Assembly (NCBI RefSeq): GCF_024448135.1
Contig: NZ_JAMRYX010000030.1
Location: 1-37,735 of the forward strand
Direction: 5' to 3'
DNA from: Methylocystis suflitae
Lineage (GTDB): Bacteria; Pseudomonadota; Alphaproteobacteria; Rhizobiales; Beijerinckiaceae
Length of the DNA: 37,735 nt
Shown: piece by piece, positions 29,514-37,052 of the stretch
Numbering within the stretch: the stretch's first letter is position 1
Layout: every line of letters starts with the position of its first letter
Position numbers and translations under genes: made by a program
Notes under the pieces: generated by a model
What the model was told of the DNA's origin: nothing
What the model saw: the letters and a program-made list of their open reading frames with translations, nothing else
The model's database searches: none

Positions 29514-30011
29514 CTATGGGCGCCAAGACGTTGAAAAATTGAGTGCTCTGATGAGATGAAAGCTATCAACTGACGTGACGCCCAAGGTCTTGCACACGTC
29601 CGGAATATGTCGATTTGCCCTCTGCTTTGAGGGTTTGGAAACCTCGGTTGTGACAACGCACCGCTCTGCAGGGTCAACTAATGCGTACGCGATCAAAAAC
29701 GGATCACGTCCAATCATTTCAATTTCGTCGTCCGAGAGATCAGGAGCATACCCTTTGTTAATTACCTGCTGGACGAAAGTTATGTTTACATCCTCTGCGA
29801 GCTCCAACGAACGGCGATTTTCTTTCTGAGAAAGCCATTCAGACAGATCGTCTGTCCCTGAGATTATTTCTTCCAGCACTTCGATGGGTAGCTTAATGTG
29901 TCCAGCTTCTCCCATGTGCAACAGCCAATCCCAAAATTCTGGAACACGGGCAAATTCATAATAAAGATTATTGGCAGTAATTAGCACGTTTGCGTCCAGC
30001 AAATATAGCAA
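29514..30011 (-). CDS. PIN-domain protein, DUF4411 family (toxin-like)
   Basis: The protein has 165 residues. MLYLLDANVLITANNLYY carries the first PIN acidic residue (Asp6). EVLEEIISGTDDLSEWLSQ and DPFLIAYALVDPAERCVVTTEV supply the next ones, and IPDVCKTLGVTSVDSFHLIRAL is the family C-terminus. DUF4411 proteins are predicted RNases. It starts nine bases after the end of the XRE/ImmA gene on the same strand, a combination I have seen repeatedly in mobile-element and defence settings. Base composition is visibly more AT-rich than the flanks. Confidence 0.85.
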   Translation of the reverse strand: MLYLLDANVLITANNLYYEFARVPEFWDWLLHMGEAGHIKLPIEVLEEIISGTDDLSEWLSQKENRRSLELAEDVNITFVQQVINKGYAPDLSDDEIEMIGRDPFLIAYALVDPAERCVVTTEVSKPSKQRANRHIPDVCKTLGVTSVDSFHLIRALNFSTSWRP

Positions 30012-30020
30012 TCTATGTCC

Positions 30021-31244
30021 TTACGCCGCTGTGCGAGGAGAACGATTTGTTACGTCCCCGAAAAGGCCAAATACATTGGAGGGCTTCACCCCGAGTATCT
30101 TTGCTGCCTTAGAGGGGGCCAAACTTCCCGCCTCGACCATTCGACGAGTAAGACTCAATAGACGGGCACCGATCCTATGACGCCGAACCACATAGTAGTT
30201 AGGGCCCCCTTCACTGTCTCGGTCTCGTTCCGCTTGACGCTTCTGAATCCATTGTTGACGAAAAAACGAGTGCAAGCGTGTCCAAATATCCCTGGTGATC
30301 GCATTCTGCTGAAGGAGTTTGTACGCAACCATTGAGGAACTGACGCCTCGTTCGGAAGCAATCTGGTTCACATGCAAGACTAGCTCTTCGAATTGCACGC
30401 TGCGCAGGGCTTGTACCTCGCCCCGCACGTCAAGTGCCGGCAGCAAAAAGCGTCCGGCCACATCATTACAAAACTGCTCAATAGCGGAATCAGCCTTCTC
30501 TCCGCTAACGCCGGTCTGACCGAGCCAAATATGAGCAAGCTCGTGAAGCAGCGTAAAAGACCAAGCAGTCCGAGCGTCCTGATCGTTGATGACGATAAAT
30601 GGAGCGATCGGGTCCGCGAGGGCGAATCCTCTAAATATTTCAACGTCTAGGTTGGTGTGATGACTGCCCAGATTTCCTATTAAAAGAACAAATATTCCTG
30701 CTCGCTCGGCGCACTCGCGGAGATATTCAAAGCCCTTTCTTGGAGAGACGTTGTCGCTAGGGTCGCCATTACGAAATTTAAAAAGGTCTAACTTCAGCGT
30801 GGTACAGATCGCTTCGAGCACTGCCTCAGCACCATCGCGCATCGCCATAGATCCGACAAAAGGTAACAGGACAGCCTCATCCTCAGCTTCCAGGAGAGCG
30901 CGAACCATCTCCTGCCGAGCACTTACGTCCCGAATTAGAGCATCGACGAGTGCATCGTCACGGCGAGAATGCTCAGGAGGAAGGGTCCGGAAATCCTGAC
31001 CTCGTTCACCTTTCTTTGGAGGCGCGGACAAGTAAAAGGTAATTAACGGTCGACGGTATGCTTTTGCCATCTTCAGCAGAAGCGGCCGGCTAGGCTCCTT
31101 TTCCCCGCCTTCGATAGCCGCCAGACGTATCGAACCCGGAATCCCCCGCGCCGCCTTAAGATCGAGCTTAAAGGCGGCATCCTCAATGCCGAGCCCAGCG
31201 GTTTCTCGAGCCCAACGTAGAATTTCAGGGTTCACACTCGTCAT
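30021..31244 (-). CDS. XRE-family regulator with ImmA/IrrE-type metallopeptidase domain
   Basis: The protein has 407 residues. An N-terminal helix-turn-helix domain (about 5-65, WARETAGLGIEDAAFKL and LAAIEGGEKEPSRPLLLKMAKAY) is followed by an ImmA/IrrE (COG2856) peptidase domain with HELAH at 234-238 and a downstream acidic ligand in IEQFCNDVAGRFLLP. Such proteins cleave or control repressors and antitoxins. A TATATT lies about ten bases before the ATG at 31244, suggesting a very short leader. It forms a two-gene unit with the DUF4411 PIN gene and has lower GC than surrounding genes, pointing to horizontal arrival between thiD and yqeY. Confidence 0.88.
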   Translation of the reverse strand: MTSVNPEILRWARETAGLGIEDAAFKLDLKAARGIPGSIRLAAIEGGEKEPSRPLLLKMAKAYRRPLITFYLSAPPKKGERGQDFRTLPPEHSRRDDALVDALIRDVSARQEMVRALLEAEDEAVLLPFVGSMAMRDGAEAVLEAICTTLKLDLFKFRNGDPSDNVSPRKGFEYLRECAERAGIFVLLIGNLGSHHTNLDVEIFRGFALADPIAPFIVINDQDARTAWSFTLLHELAHIWLGQTGVSGEKADSAIEQFCNDVAGRFLLPALDVRGEVQALRSVQFEELVLHVNQIASERGVSSSMVAYKLLQQNAITRDIWTRLHSFFRQQWIQKRQAERDRDSEGGPNYYVVRRHRIGARLLSLTRRMVEAGSLAPSKAAKILGVKPSNVFGLFGDVTNRSPRTAA

Positions 31245-31309
31245 TTCACCAAAAATATAGCATGCCAGGCAGCCGTTAGGACCGACCCGAAAAGTGAATG
31301 CGAAAATAG

Positions 31310-31759
31310 TTACCTGCTAAGCGCCGCCTTCACCGCGGCGCTGGCCTTGCCGAAGTCCATGCGTCCCGTGTATTTCGCCTTGAGCGCGGCGACCACCTTG
31401 CCCATGTCCTTGATCGAGGCCGCGCCGGTCTCGGCGATCGCCGCGTTTACCGCCTCGGCGACCTCGGTCTCCGAGAGCTGCTGCGGCAAATAGGCGGAAA
31501 TGATCGCGATCTCGCCGCGCTCCTTGCCCGCCAGATCCTCACGCCCGGCTTTTTCATAGATTTCCAGCGACTCCTGCCGGCTTTTGATCATTTTCTGGAG
31601 CAGCGCGAGCTCGTCGTCCCCGCTGAGCGTCTTGCCTGCCCCGCGCGCCTCGATGTCCTTGTCCTTCAGCGCCGCGTTGATGAGCCGCAGCGCGTCGACC
31701 TTGGCGCGCTCGCCCGCCTTCATCGCCATCTTGAGGTCCGCCGCTATCTTCTCGCGCAT
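31310..31759 (-). CDS. yqeY: GatB/YqeY domain protein
   Basis: The protein has 149 residues from the start at 31759, which has AAGGA upstream; the open frame continues to 31912 across a palindromic repeat. It has MREKIAADLKMAMKAGERAKVDALRLI, the Lys/Asp-rich centre, GEIAIISAYLPQQLSETEV and the C-terminal DMGKVVAALKAKYTGRMDFGKASAAVKAAL, typical of the YqeY tRNA-amidotransferase-related family. Its precise role is unsettled. It is divergent from carA, as is usual in alphaproteobacteria. dnaG, which I would expect next, is not there; the XRE/PIN pair is. Confidence 0.94.
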   Translation of the reverse strand: MREKIAADLKMAMKAGERAKVDALRLINAALKDKDIEARGAGKTLSGDDELALLQKMIKSRQESLEIYEKAGREDLAGKERGEIAIISAYLPQQLSETEVAEAVNAAIAETGAASIKDMGKVVAALKAKYTGRMDFGKASAAVKAALSR

Positions 31760-31816
31760 GTTGTGTCCTTGGGGTTTCCAATTCCGGGGCGGATGCATTA
31801 CATCCACAGCCAATTG

Positions 31817-31892
31817 CGTCATGCCCGCGCTTGTCGCGGGCGTCCACGTGGCGCCGCAGCCGTGGATGGCCGGATCACGTCCGGCCATGACG
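31817..31892. repeat. twin-hairpin palindromic repeat, copy 2
   Basis: The left arm (31817-31848) matches copy 1's left arm at all but one of 32 positions, with a CCCGCG/CGCGGG stem and loop CTTGT. The right arm (31861-31892) keeps the frame CGTGGATG...CATGACG but its inner hairpin reads ATGGCCGGA with loop TCACG. The stem is still perfect although the bases differ from copy 1. The element lies in the divergent yqeY/carA gap, where it separates the two promoters. Confidence 0.85.
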
Positions 31893-31944
31893 CGCGGCGA
31901 GAGCGCTGTCAAGCCAGCGACGCGCCCGGAGAGCTGAGACCCTT

Positions 31945-33135
31945 ATGACCCTCGAGCAAGATAACGGCTGGAAGAAACCCGTCCACACCGGCGTGCTGGT
32001 TCTCGCCAGTGGAGAAGTGATCGAGGGCTATGGGCTCGGCGCGGTCGGCGAAGCGGTGGGCGAAGTCTGCTTCAACACCGCCATGACCGGCTATCAGGAA
32101 ATCCTCACGGACCCGTCCTACGCCGCGCAGATCGTCACCTTCACCTTCCCCCACATCGGCAATGTCGGGACCAACGACGAAGACGTCGAAACCGTCGACC
32201 TCGACAAAAGCGCCGGCGCGGTCGGCGCCATCTTCGGCGCGCCCTGCACCGACCCCTCGAATTTCCGCGCCCAAATGCCGCTCGCCGACTGGCTCGCCTC
32301 GCGCGGCATTGTCGGCTTGTGCGGCATCGACACGCGAGCGCTGACGACGCTCATTCGCGAACGCGGCATGCAGAACGCCGTCATCGCCTATGCGCCGGAT
32401 GGCTGCTTCGACATTGCAGCGATGAAAGCCAGGGCCGCCGCATGGCCGGGGATCGACGGCATGGACCTCGTGCCGAGCGTCGGCTCGAAGGAGCGCTACG
32501 ACTGGCGCGAGACGATTTGGAGGCTTGGCGGCGGCTATGGCGCGCGCAACGGCGCGCCGAAGTATCGCGTGGTCGCGATCGACTATGGCGTGAAGCGAAA
32601 CATCCTGCGGCTTCTCGCTGAACAGGATTGCGAAGTGGTGGTCGCGCCGGCAACTGCGACAAGCGGGGAAATTCTGGCGCTCAAACCCGACGGCGTCTTC
32701 CTCTCGAACGGCCCCGGCGATCCGGCCGAGACCGGCAAATACGCCGCGCCGGTGATCCGTGAGCTGCTGGCGGCGAAGGTGCCGACCTTCGGCATTTGCC
32801 TCGGCCATCAGATGATGGCGCTCGCTGTCGGCGCCAAGACGAAGAAAATGCCGCAAGGGCATCACGGCGCCAATCATCCGGTGAAGGATTTCACCACCGG
32901 CAAGGTCGAGATCGTCTCGATGAATCACGGCTTCGCGGTCGATCGCGACAGCCTGCCGGCAAACGCCGTCGAGACGCATCGTTCGCTGTTCGATGGATCA
33001 AACTGCGGCATCGCGCTCACCGACCGCCCCGCCTTTTCGGTGCAGCACCATCCCGAGGCGTCGCCCGGCCCGCAGGACAGCCATTATCTTTTCCTCCGCT
33101 TCGTCGAGATGATGGAGAAGGCGCGGGCGGCCTAA
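31945..33135 (+). CDS. carA: carbamoyl phosphate synthase small (glutaminase) subunit CarA
   Basis: The protein has 396 residues. It releases ammonia from glutamine for carbamoyl phosphate synthesis, feeding pyrimidine and arginine routes. The N-terminal CPSase domain has GEVCFNTAMTGYQEILTDPSY and GIDTRALTTLIRERG. The class I amidotransferase domain has the catalytic Cys in FGICLGHQMMALA and the His/Glu pair in VQHHPEASPGP. GGAGAG lies before the ATG. Its stop overlaps the convergent lipoprotein gene's stop by four bases. carB is not in the window. Confidence 0.97.
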   Translation: MTLEQDNGWKKPVHTGVLVLASGEVIEGYGLGAVGEAVGEVCFNTAMTGYQEILTDPSYAAQIVTFTFPHIGNVGTNDEDVETVDLDKSAGAVGAIFGAPCTDPSNFRAQMPLADWLASRGIVGLCGIDTRALTTLIRERGMQNAVIAYAPDGCFDIAAMKARAAAWPGIDGMDLVPSVGSKERYDWRETIWRLGGGYGARNGAPKYRVVAIDYGVKRNILRLLAEQDCEVVVAPATATSGEILALKPDGVFLSNGPGDPAETGKYAAPVIRELLAAKVPTFGICLGHQMMALAVGAKTKKMPQGHHGANHPVKDFTTGKVEIVSMNHGFAVDRDSLPANAVETHRSLFDGSNCGIALTDRPAFSVQHHPEASPGPQDSHYLFLRFVEMMEKARAA

Positions 33136-33773
33136 CGGTTTACGACCATCGGCGTCTCGGCGCGGTTAGCGAATTTCTCGCAAGCCGGCACGAGCTGATC
33201 GAGCGGCTTTTCCTTCGTCGCCGCCTCGCGCATGTCGAGATTCTTGAGCACCGTGAGATAGGGGCCGGAAGGCTGCGTGCGCAAATAAGTCGTCGTTAGC
33301 AGCGGACCTTCCGGAAAGTCGCCGCGCCGGCAGGCGTCGGCGCCAACGCCGAAGGAGCCGTGCGTCTTGCCGGGATCGCGCGCCTTCTCTTCTAGAAATT
33401 CCTTCTGCCGGGCGCGGATCGCCGCATAATCGGCCGGGTCGACGCGATAGGCGTGAATGCGCGTTCCGGGCCTCGTCTCGCCGGCAAGCGGCGCGACGTC
33501 TTCCGGCGCGGTCGTTTCCTTGAGCGCAAAGATCATTTCATGCTTCGACTTCGCTTCGCCGTCGCGCCACCAGCCGATTTTCAAGGTCACACCGCCCTTC
33601 TGCGGCTCGAAAGTTTCGGGCAGGCGCACCGCCGCGCGCAGCACGGCCGGATCGACGGAAGCGGCGTCGAAATTGCGCAGCGCCCAAATGGTTGAGACCG
33701 GCACATGGCTGCAGGCGGTAAGCATGGCGGCGGCGAGCGCCAGTCCAGACAGGCGACGAACAATGCGCGACAT
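33132..33773 (-). CDS. hypothetical lipoprotein
   Basis: The protein has 213 residues from the ATG at 33773, which has GAGG six bases upstream; earlier in-frame ATGs at 33785 and 33815 are less likely. The N-terminus has twin Arg, a hydrophobic stretch and lipobox LTAC (Cys21). The rest is soluble, with LKIGWWRDGEAKSKHEMIFAL, TRIHAYRVDPADYAAIRARQ and GVGADACRRGDFPEGPLLTTTYL. I do not recognise the family. It converges with carA and is divergent from the DUF2975 gene. Confidence 0.82.
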   Translation of the reverse strand: MSRIVRRLSGLALAAAMLTACSHVPVSTIWALRNFDAASVDPAVLRAAVRLPETFEPQKGGVTLKIGWWRDGEAKSKHEMIFALKETTAPEDVAPLAGETRPGTRIHAYRVDPADYAAIRARQKEFLEEKARDPGKTHGSFGVGADACRRGDFPEGPLLTTTYLRTQPSGPYLTVLKNLDMREAATKEKPLDQLVPACEKFANRAETPMVVNR

Positions 33774-33800
33774 AGAACGCCTCATGTGTTGCGATATGTT

Positions 33801-33819
33801 TTTAATGTTTGACATTAAA
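33801..33819. promoter_or_regulatory. 19-bp palindromic operator before the DUF2975/XRE pair
   Basis: TTTAATGT-TTG-ACATTAAA is a perfect inverted repeat with 8-bp arms and a 3-bp centre. It contains TTGACA (33809-33814), a possible rightward -35 box, and lies 40 bp before the DUF2975 start. Autoregulation by the XRE protein encoded second in that operon is the natural reading, but it is inferred. Confidence 0.6.
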
Positions 33820-33858
33820 TTTTTCTCGTGTCAACGTAAGCGACACAAGGAGACCGCC

Positions 33859-34428
33859 ATGACCGACTTCCCTGCCCTTTCCTTTGATGACCGTCGCCTC
33901 GACTCGCTGCGCCGCCGCATCGGCTGGCTGTGCCAAACGCTGCGCTTCGCGCTCGTCGCCTATTGCCTCTGGATTCTCTTCACGATCGCGACGTTCTGGA
34001 GCGACGAGTCGCTGGTCGTTTCGCGATTTGCGTCGCTGAAGGTCGATGTCGAAGGCCTGTCCGCCGATCAGCGGCTTGCGGCCTTCGGCGTCAGCTTCGT
34101 GATCTGGGCGCTTCTCGTCGTCGCCTGCTACGCCGGCTGGAGACTGTTCTCGGGCTATCTTGAGGGGCGCATCTTCACGCCCGATGCGGCCGGATGGCTG
34201 CGCTGCCTTGCGCTAGCAGGCCTCATCGCGGCGCTCGTCGATATCGCTGCGCGACCGCTAACATCGCTCATCCTCACGGCGCATAAGGCGGCGGGGGCGC
34301 ATATGGTGTCGATCTATCTGCGACCTGAAGATCTTTCGACCGCCATGCTGCTCGCGACGCTCCTCGCGCTCGCCCATATCCAGAAGACGGCGGCCGACAT
34401 CGCCGATGAAAACGCGCAGATCGTCTGA
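33859..34428 (+). CDS. DUF2975 membrane protein
   Basis: The protein has 189 residues from the ATG at 33859 with AAGGAG upstream; the frame is open earlier but is antisense to the lipoprotein gene. Four hydrophobic segments are seen (LRFALVAYCLWILFTIATF, VSFVIWALLVVACYAGW, CLALAGLIAALVDIAA and AMLLATLLALAHI), with the DUF2975 motif YLEGRIFTPDAAGWLR between the second and third. The function is unknown. Members are typically encoded just before a small XRE regulator, as here, where the stop and the next ATG overlap as TGATG. Confidence 0.87.
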   Translation: MTDFPALSFDDRRLDSLRRRIGWLCQTLRFALVAYCLWILFTIATFWSDESLVVSRFASLKVDVEGLSADQRLAAFGVSFVIWALLVVACYAGWRLFSGYLEGRIFTPDAAGWLRCLALAGLIAALVDIAARPLTSLILTAHKAAGAHMVSIYLRPEDLSTAMLLATLLALAHIQKTAADIADENAQIV

Positions 34429-34646
34429 TGCCGATCATCGTCAATCTCGACGTGATGCTGGCGAAGCGCAAGATGCGCTCGCGCGATCTCGCGCAGCACA
34501 TCGGCATCGCCGAGCAGAATGTGAGCCTGCTGAAGTCGGGCAAGGTGAAGGGCGTGCGCTTCGACACGCTCGAAAAAATCTGCGACATTCTGCAATGTCA
34601 GCCGGGCGACATTCTCGAATATCGGCCGGACGAGAAATCCGCGTGA
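34428..34646 (+). CDS. small XRE-family (YozG-like) regulator
   Basis: The protein has 72 residues, nearly all of it a helix-turn-helix domain: VNLDVMLAKRKMRSRDLAQH, IGIAEQNVSLLKSGKVKGVR and FDTLEKICDILQCQPGDILE. This is the YozG/Cro-like type coupled with DUF2975. The TGATG overlap implies translation coupled to the membrane protein. It probably binds the palindrome at 33801-33819. Confidence 0.92.
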   Translation: MPIIVNLDVMLAKRKMRSRDLAQHIGIAEQNVSLLKSGKVKGVRFDTLEKICDILQCQPGDILEYRPDEKSA

Positions 34647-34661
34647 CAGGACGCGACAGGC

Positions 34662-35533
34662 ATGCCGCGTATCATGGCGAAGGCTTGGGGTTTAGGGCTT
34701 GCGTTCATTGCAGCGGCCCTGTTGGCGCTGGCGCTGCGGCCTGACCTTCGCCTCGCCGCGCGCGTCGCCTGGAACGATCCTCGCCTACTGCCCGCTTTCG
34801 CGGACGATGCGCGCGTTCACTATGAGCCTGAGGCGCTCGCCTGCGCCGAGGCCGTCGCGGAAATCACGCCGCGCGCCATTGCGCAGATCGAGGCCGCGCA
34901 CGGACGCCCCTTTGCGCAGCCGCCGATCGTCGGCGTTTACGCCTCCTACGAGAATTACGCGAACGCTAACGCCATGGATGATCCCGGGATCGCCGCCGTG
35001 ACGCGCGGCGGCGCCGCGCTGTTGTCGCCGACGCTCTGCAGCAAGGAGCGCGATCGCCTCGAAGGCGTTCTCGCGCATGAATTGTCGCATGTGCATCTCT
35101 CAAGCTGGCGGCCGCTTGGCGCGCCGCGTCCGCCGCAATGGTTCAGCGAAGGGCTCGCGGTGATGGCGTCCAACGGCGGCGGCGCCGAGGGGGTAAGCGA
35201 AGCCGAAGCCGCGCAAGCGATCCGCGACGGCTATCGCGTCGTGCTCGACGAGCGTCGATGGATCGATTTCGCAAGGCTGGCCTTCGAACGCGAACCGCCC
35301 CGCGATCCATCTAAGGACGCCCTCACCCAGCGCCAGCGGTCGCCTATCGGCAGGCCGGCATGTTCGTCGGCTGGCTGCGCAGGCGCGACGAGACGGCGTT
35401 CCTACAGCTTCTTCGCGCGCTCGAAGCGGGCAAGCCTTTTGAAGGCGCGTTCCAATTGGCTTATGGCGAAAGCGCGCCGTCGCTTTGGCGCCGCTTCGTT
35501 TCGGCGTTTCGCCGAAACGACGCTGACGGCTAA
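34662..35533 (+). pseudogene. gluzincin-type (HExxH) peptidase with frameshift
   Basis: The first frame gives an N-terminal membrane anchor or signal (LGLAFIAAALLALAL), then a peptidase domain with VLAHELSHVHL (zinc motif) and PQWFSEGLAVMAS, with its downstream Glu, up to about 35340. After that the matching C-terminus continues in another frame as VAYRQAGMFVGWLRR, then AFQLAYGESAPSLWRRF, ending at TAA 35531-35533. Adding one G after CAG at 35338-35340 would restore a single frame reading TQAPAVAYRQAG. Without it the first frame runs on to 35579 as unrelated sequence. The break is either a real mutation or a sequencing error. The end overlaps the convergent mazF stop by four bases. Confidence 0.8.
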
Positions 35534-35850
35534 TCTTCAAAGACCTCACGAAGGCCAGCGAGAATCGTCGCGAGCGTAGATTGGGACGCTTTGCCCAAGC
35601 GCTTGACGAGCCTCTGCTTGTCGATTGCGCGAATTTGATCAAGCAACACGAGCCCGCGCTTGCCCTTGAACGTCAGCGCGACGCGAAAGCCGGCGGGGCG
35701 GCTTCCCGTTGTCAGCGGCGCGACGATCGCCGTACGCAAGTGGTCATGCATTTCCGGCGGCGAAACAATCAGACATGGCCGCGTCTTCTGAATCTCGCTT
35801 CCGACCGTCGGATCGAGCGCAGCGAGCCAGATTTCGCCGCGCTTCACCAC
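35530..35850 (-). CDS. MazF/PemK-family mRNA interferase toxin
   Basis: The protein has 106 residues: VKRGEIWLAALDPTVGSEIQ, the conserved KTRPCLIVSPPEMHDHLRTA, APLTTGSRPAGFRV and LLDQIRAIDKQRLVKRLGK. This is the CcdB/MazF-type sequence-specific endoribonuclease fold. It overlaps the end of the antitoxin gene by seven bases and is translated from within it. Confidence 0.94.
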   Translation of the reverse strand: MVKRGEIWLAALDPTVGSEIQKTRPCLIVSPPEMHDHLRTAIVAPLTTGSRPAGFRVALTFKGKRGLVLLDQIRAIDKQRLVKRLGKASQSTLATILAGLREVFED

Positions 35851-36098
35851 GTCAGTTTTTCGTCGCCTTCATTACCAAACTCCGGCCATAGAAGCGCATC
35901 ATCGCCATGCTCGGCGATACGGCGGGCGTCATCGCTCCAACCCTCGCGAACGCGCTTCTTGAGCGGCGTGACGACAAGACGGCCTTTCTCGACGGTCAAT
36001 TCGACGTCGTCACCGACATCCGCCCCAATTTCGGCAAGGAACGGCTTGGGGATGATCAAACCGGAAGAGTTTCCCATTTTTCGAAGCGCGCTACGCAT
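35844..36098 (-). CDS. MazE-type (AbrB-fold) antitoxin
   Basis: The protein has 84 residues. The N-terminal swapped-hairpin DNA-binding domain has RKMGNSSGLIIPKPFLAEIG and VELTVEKGRLVVTPLK; the acidic C-terminus (DDARRIAEHGDDALLWPEFG) would wrap the toxin. It lies just five bases from a large palindrome that probably serves as its operator, so the leader must be very short. Confidence 0.92.
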   Translation of the reverse strand: MRSALRKMGNSSGLIIPKPFLAEIGADVGDDVELTVEKGRLVVTPLKKRVREGWSDDARRIAEHGDDALLWPEFGNEGDEKLTW

Positions 36099-36102
36099 GG
36101 CA

Positions 36103-36143
36103 CATCCATCAATGTTATAACTAAGTTATAACATTGATGGATG
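36103..36143. promoter_or_regulatory. 41-bp perfect inverted repeat, mazEF operator/promoter
   Basis: Two perfect 19-bp arms (CATCCATCAATGTTATAAC and its complement) flank a 3-bp centre, TAA. The inner GTTATAAC units are themselves palindromes, and each contains TATAAC, a good -10 box on either strand. On the minus strand the nearer TATAAC is about 16 bp before the mazE ATG. Autorepression by the antitoxin or the complex is typical of such systems; binding here is inferred. Confidence 0.8.
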
Positions 36144-36156
36144 GATTCGCAACCGC

Positions 36157-36912
36157 TCACTTCAAAAACACATAAATATCCACGTCGACGCTCGCGTCGT
36201 CGCCCTTAAAGTCGGTAAGATATTCCTCGAGAATGAGATCCTTCGTATCGAGCCCCTTCTCGTCGAGATAGGCGGCGATCGCCTCATAGGTGGCTTCGAT
36301 CTCGTCATAGGCGCCGCGATGCTGGAATTTGAGCGCCTTACCGGCTGGCGACGCGCCGATGCTGACGCCCTCGGGCAGCTTGGGCTTGCCTTCCGGCGCC
36401 GCCGCAAGCGGAACCATCGCCTCGAAGGCGAAGCCGGCGTCGTCGGTCCTGGTGAAAACGGCCACGGGCCGGCCGTTGACGGCAAACCCCGACGTTCCGA
36501 CGGCGTCGTTGAGCTTGGCGAGCGCCTCGCTGATCGTCTTCGCCGCGTCCTCCCACTTGCCCTGTCCTTTGATGACGGCGGCGGGCCGGGCCTCGACGTT
36601 CACGGTCTGGCTCATCATGGCCTGCGCCGCTTCGTCGTGGGCAGGGGGCGGGGCCGCGTCGCCTGGCTTTGCCTCTCCCGGTTTCACATCGTCAGGCTTG
36701 GCGTCGCTCGTCTCGCTGGATTTCGCGTCCGGGGCCGCGTTTGGCGGCGCAGGCTTTTGCGGGGTGGCGGATTTGTCCGCCTCCCCAATGCCGGCGACCG
36801 GAACCAGCGCGCGTTCGGAGTAGATCGCGGCGCCGGCGATAAGAACTGTGAAGATCGCCAGCGCGCGCCAATAGCGTCGCAGGCTGTCCAGTAAGCCCGG
36901 TTCTTCTTCCAT
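36157..36912 (-). CDS. membrane-anchored protein with GyrI-like ligand-binding domain
   Basis: The protein has 251 residues: a short cytoplasmic N-terminus, one membrane span (about 14-34, YWRALAIFTVLIAGAAIYSE), a long Pro/Ala/Lys/Asp-rich linker to about 95, and a C-terminal domain resembling GyrI/AraC effector-binding folds (VNVEARPAAVIKGQGKW, GRPVAVFTRTD, FQHRGAYDEIEATYEAIAAY, LILEEYLTDF). GyrI-like domains bind small hydrophobic molecules. Here the domain would face the periplasm. There is no DNA-binding part. It is divergent from dapF across 140 bp. Confidence 0.8.
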   Translation of the reverse strand: MEEEPGLLDSLRRYWRALAIFTVLIAGAAIYSERALVPVAGIGEADKSATPQKPAPPNAAPDAKSSETSDAKPDDVKPGEAKPGDAAPPPAHDEAAQAMMSQTVNVEARPAAVIKGQGKWEDAAKTISEALAKLNDAVGTSGFAVNGRPVAVFTRTDDAGFAFEAMVPLAAAPEGKPKLPEGVSIGASPAGKALKFQHRGAYDEIEATYEAIAAYLDEKGLDTKDLILEEYLTDFKGDDASVDVDIYVFLK

Positions 36913-37052
36913 CGTCGAGCGTCCCTAAGCGGCCATCATGGCCTTTTCGCGCGCACATGCGACGCGCGTTCGGCGGGAGTCGCAGTGGCGCTTCGGCGCA
37001 GCCTTCTCTATATACGAGCGCGTCTCCCGGAGAATAGGCGAAAAGCTGCCCC

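Noticed and set aside
31760-31912. Longer start for YqeY
   Set aside because: The extension is made of the palindromic repeat and lacks a ribosome-binding site; the start at 31759 has AAGGA and fits family length.
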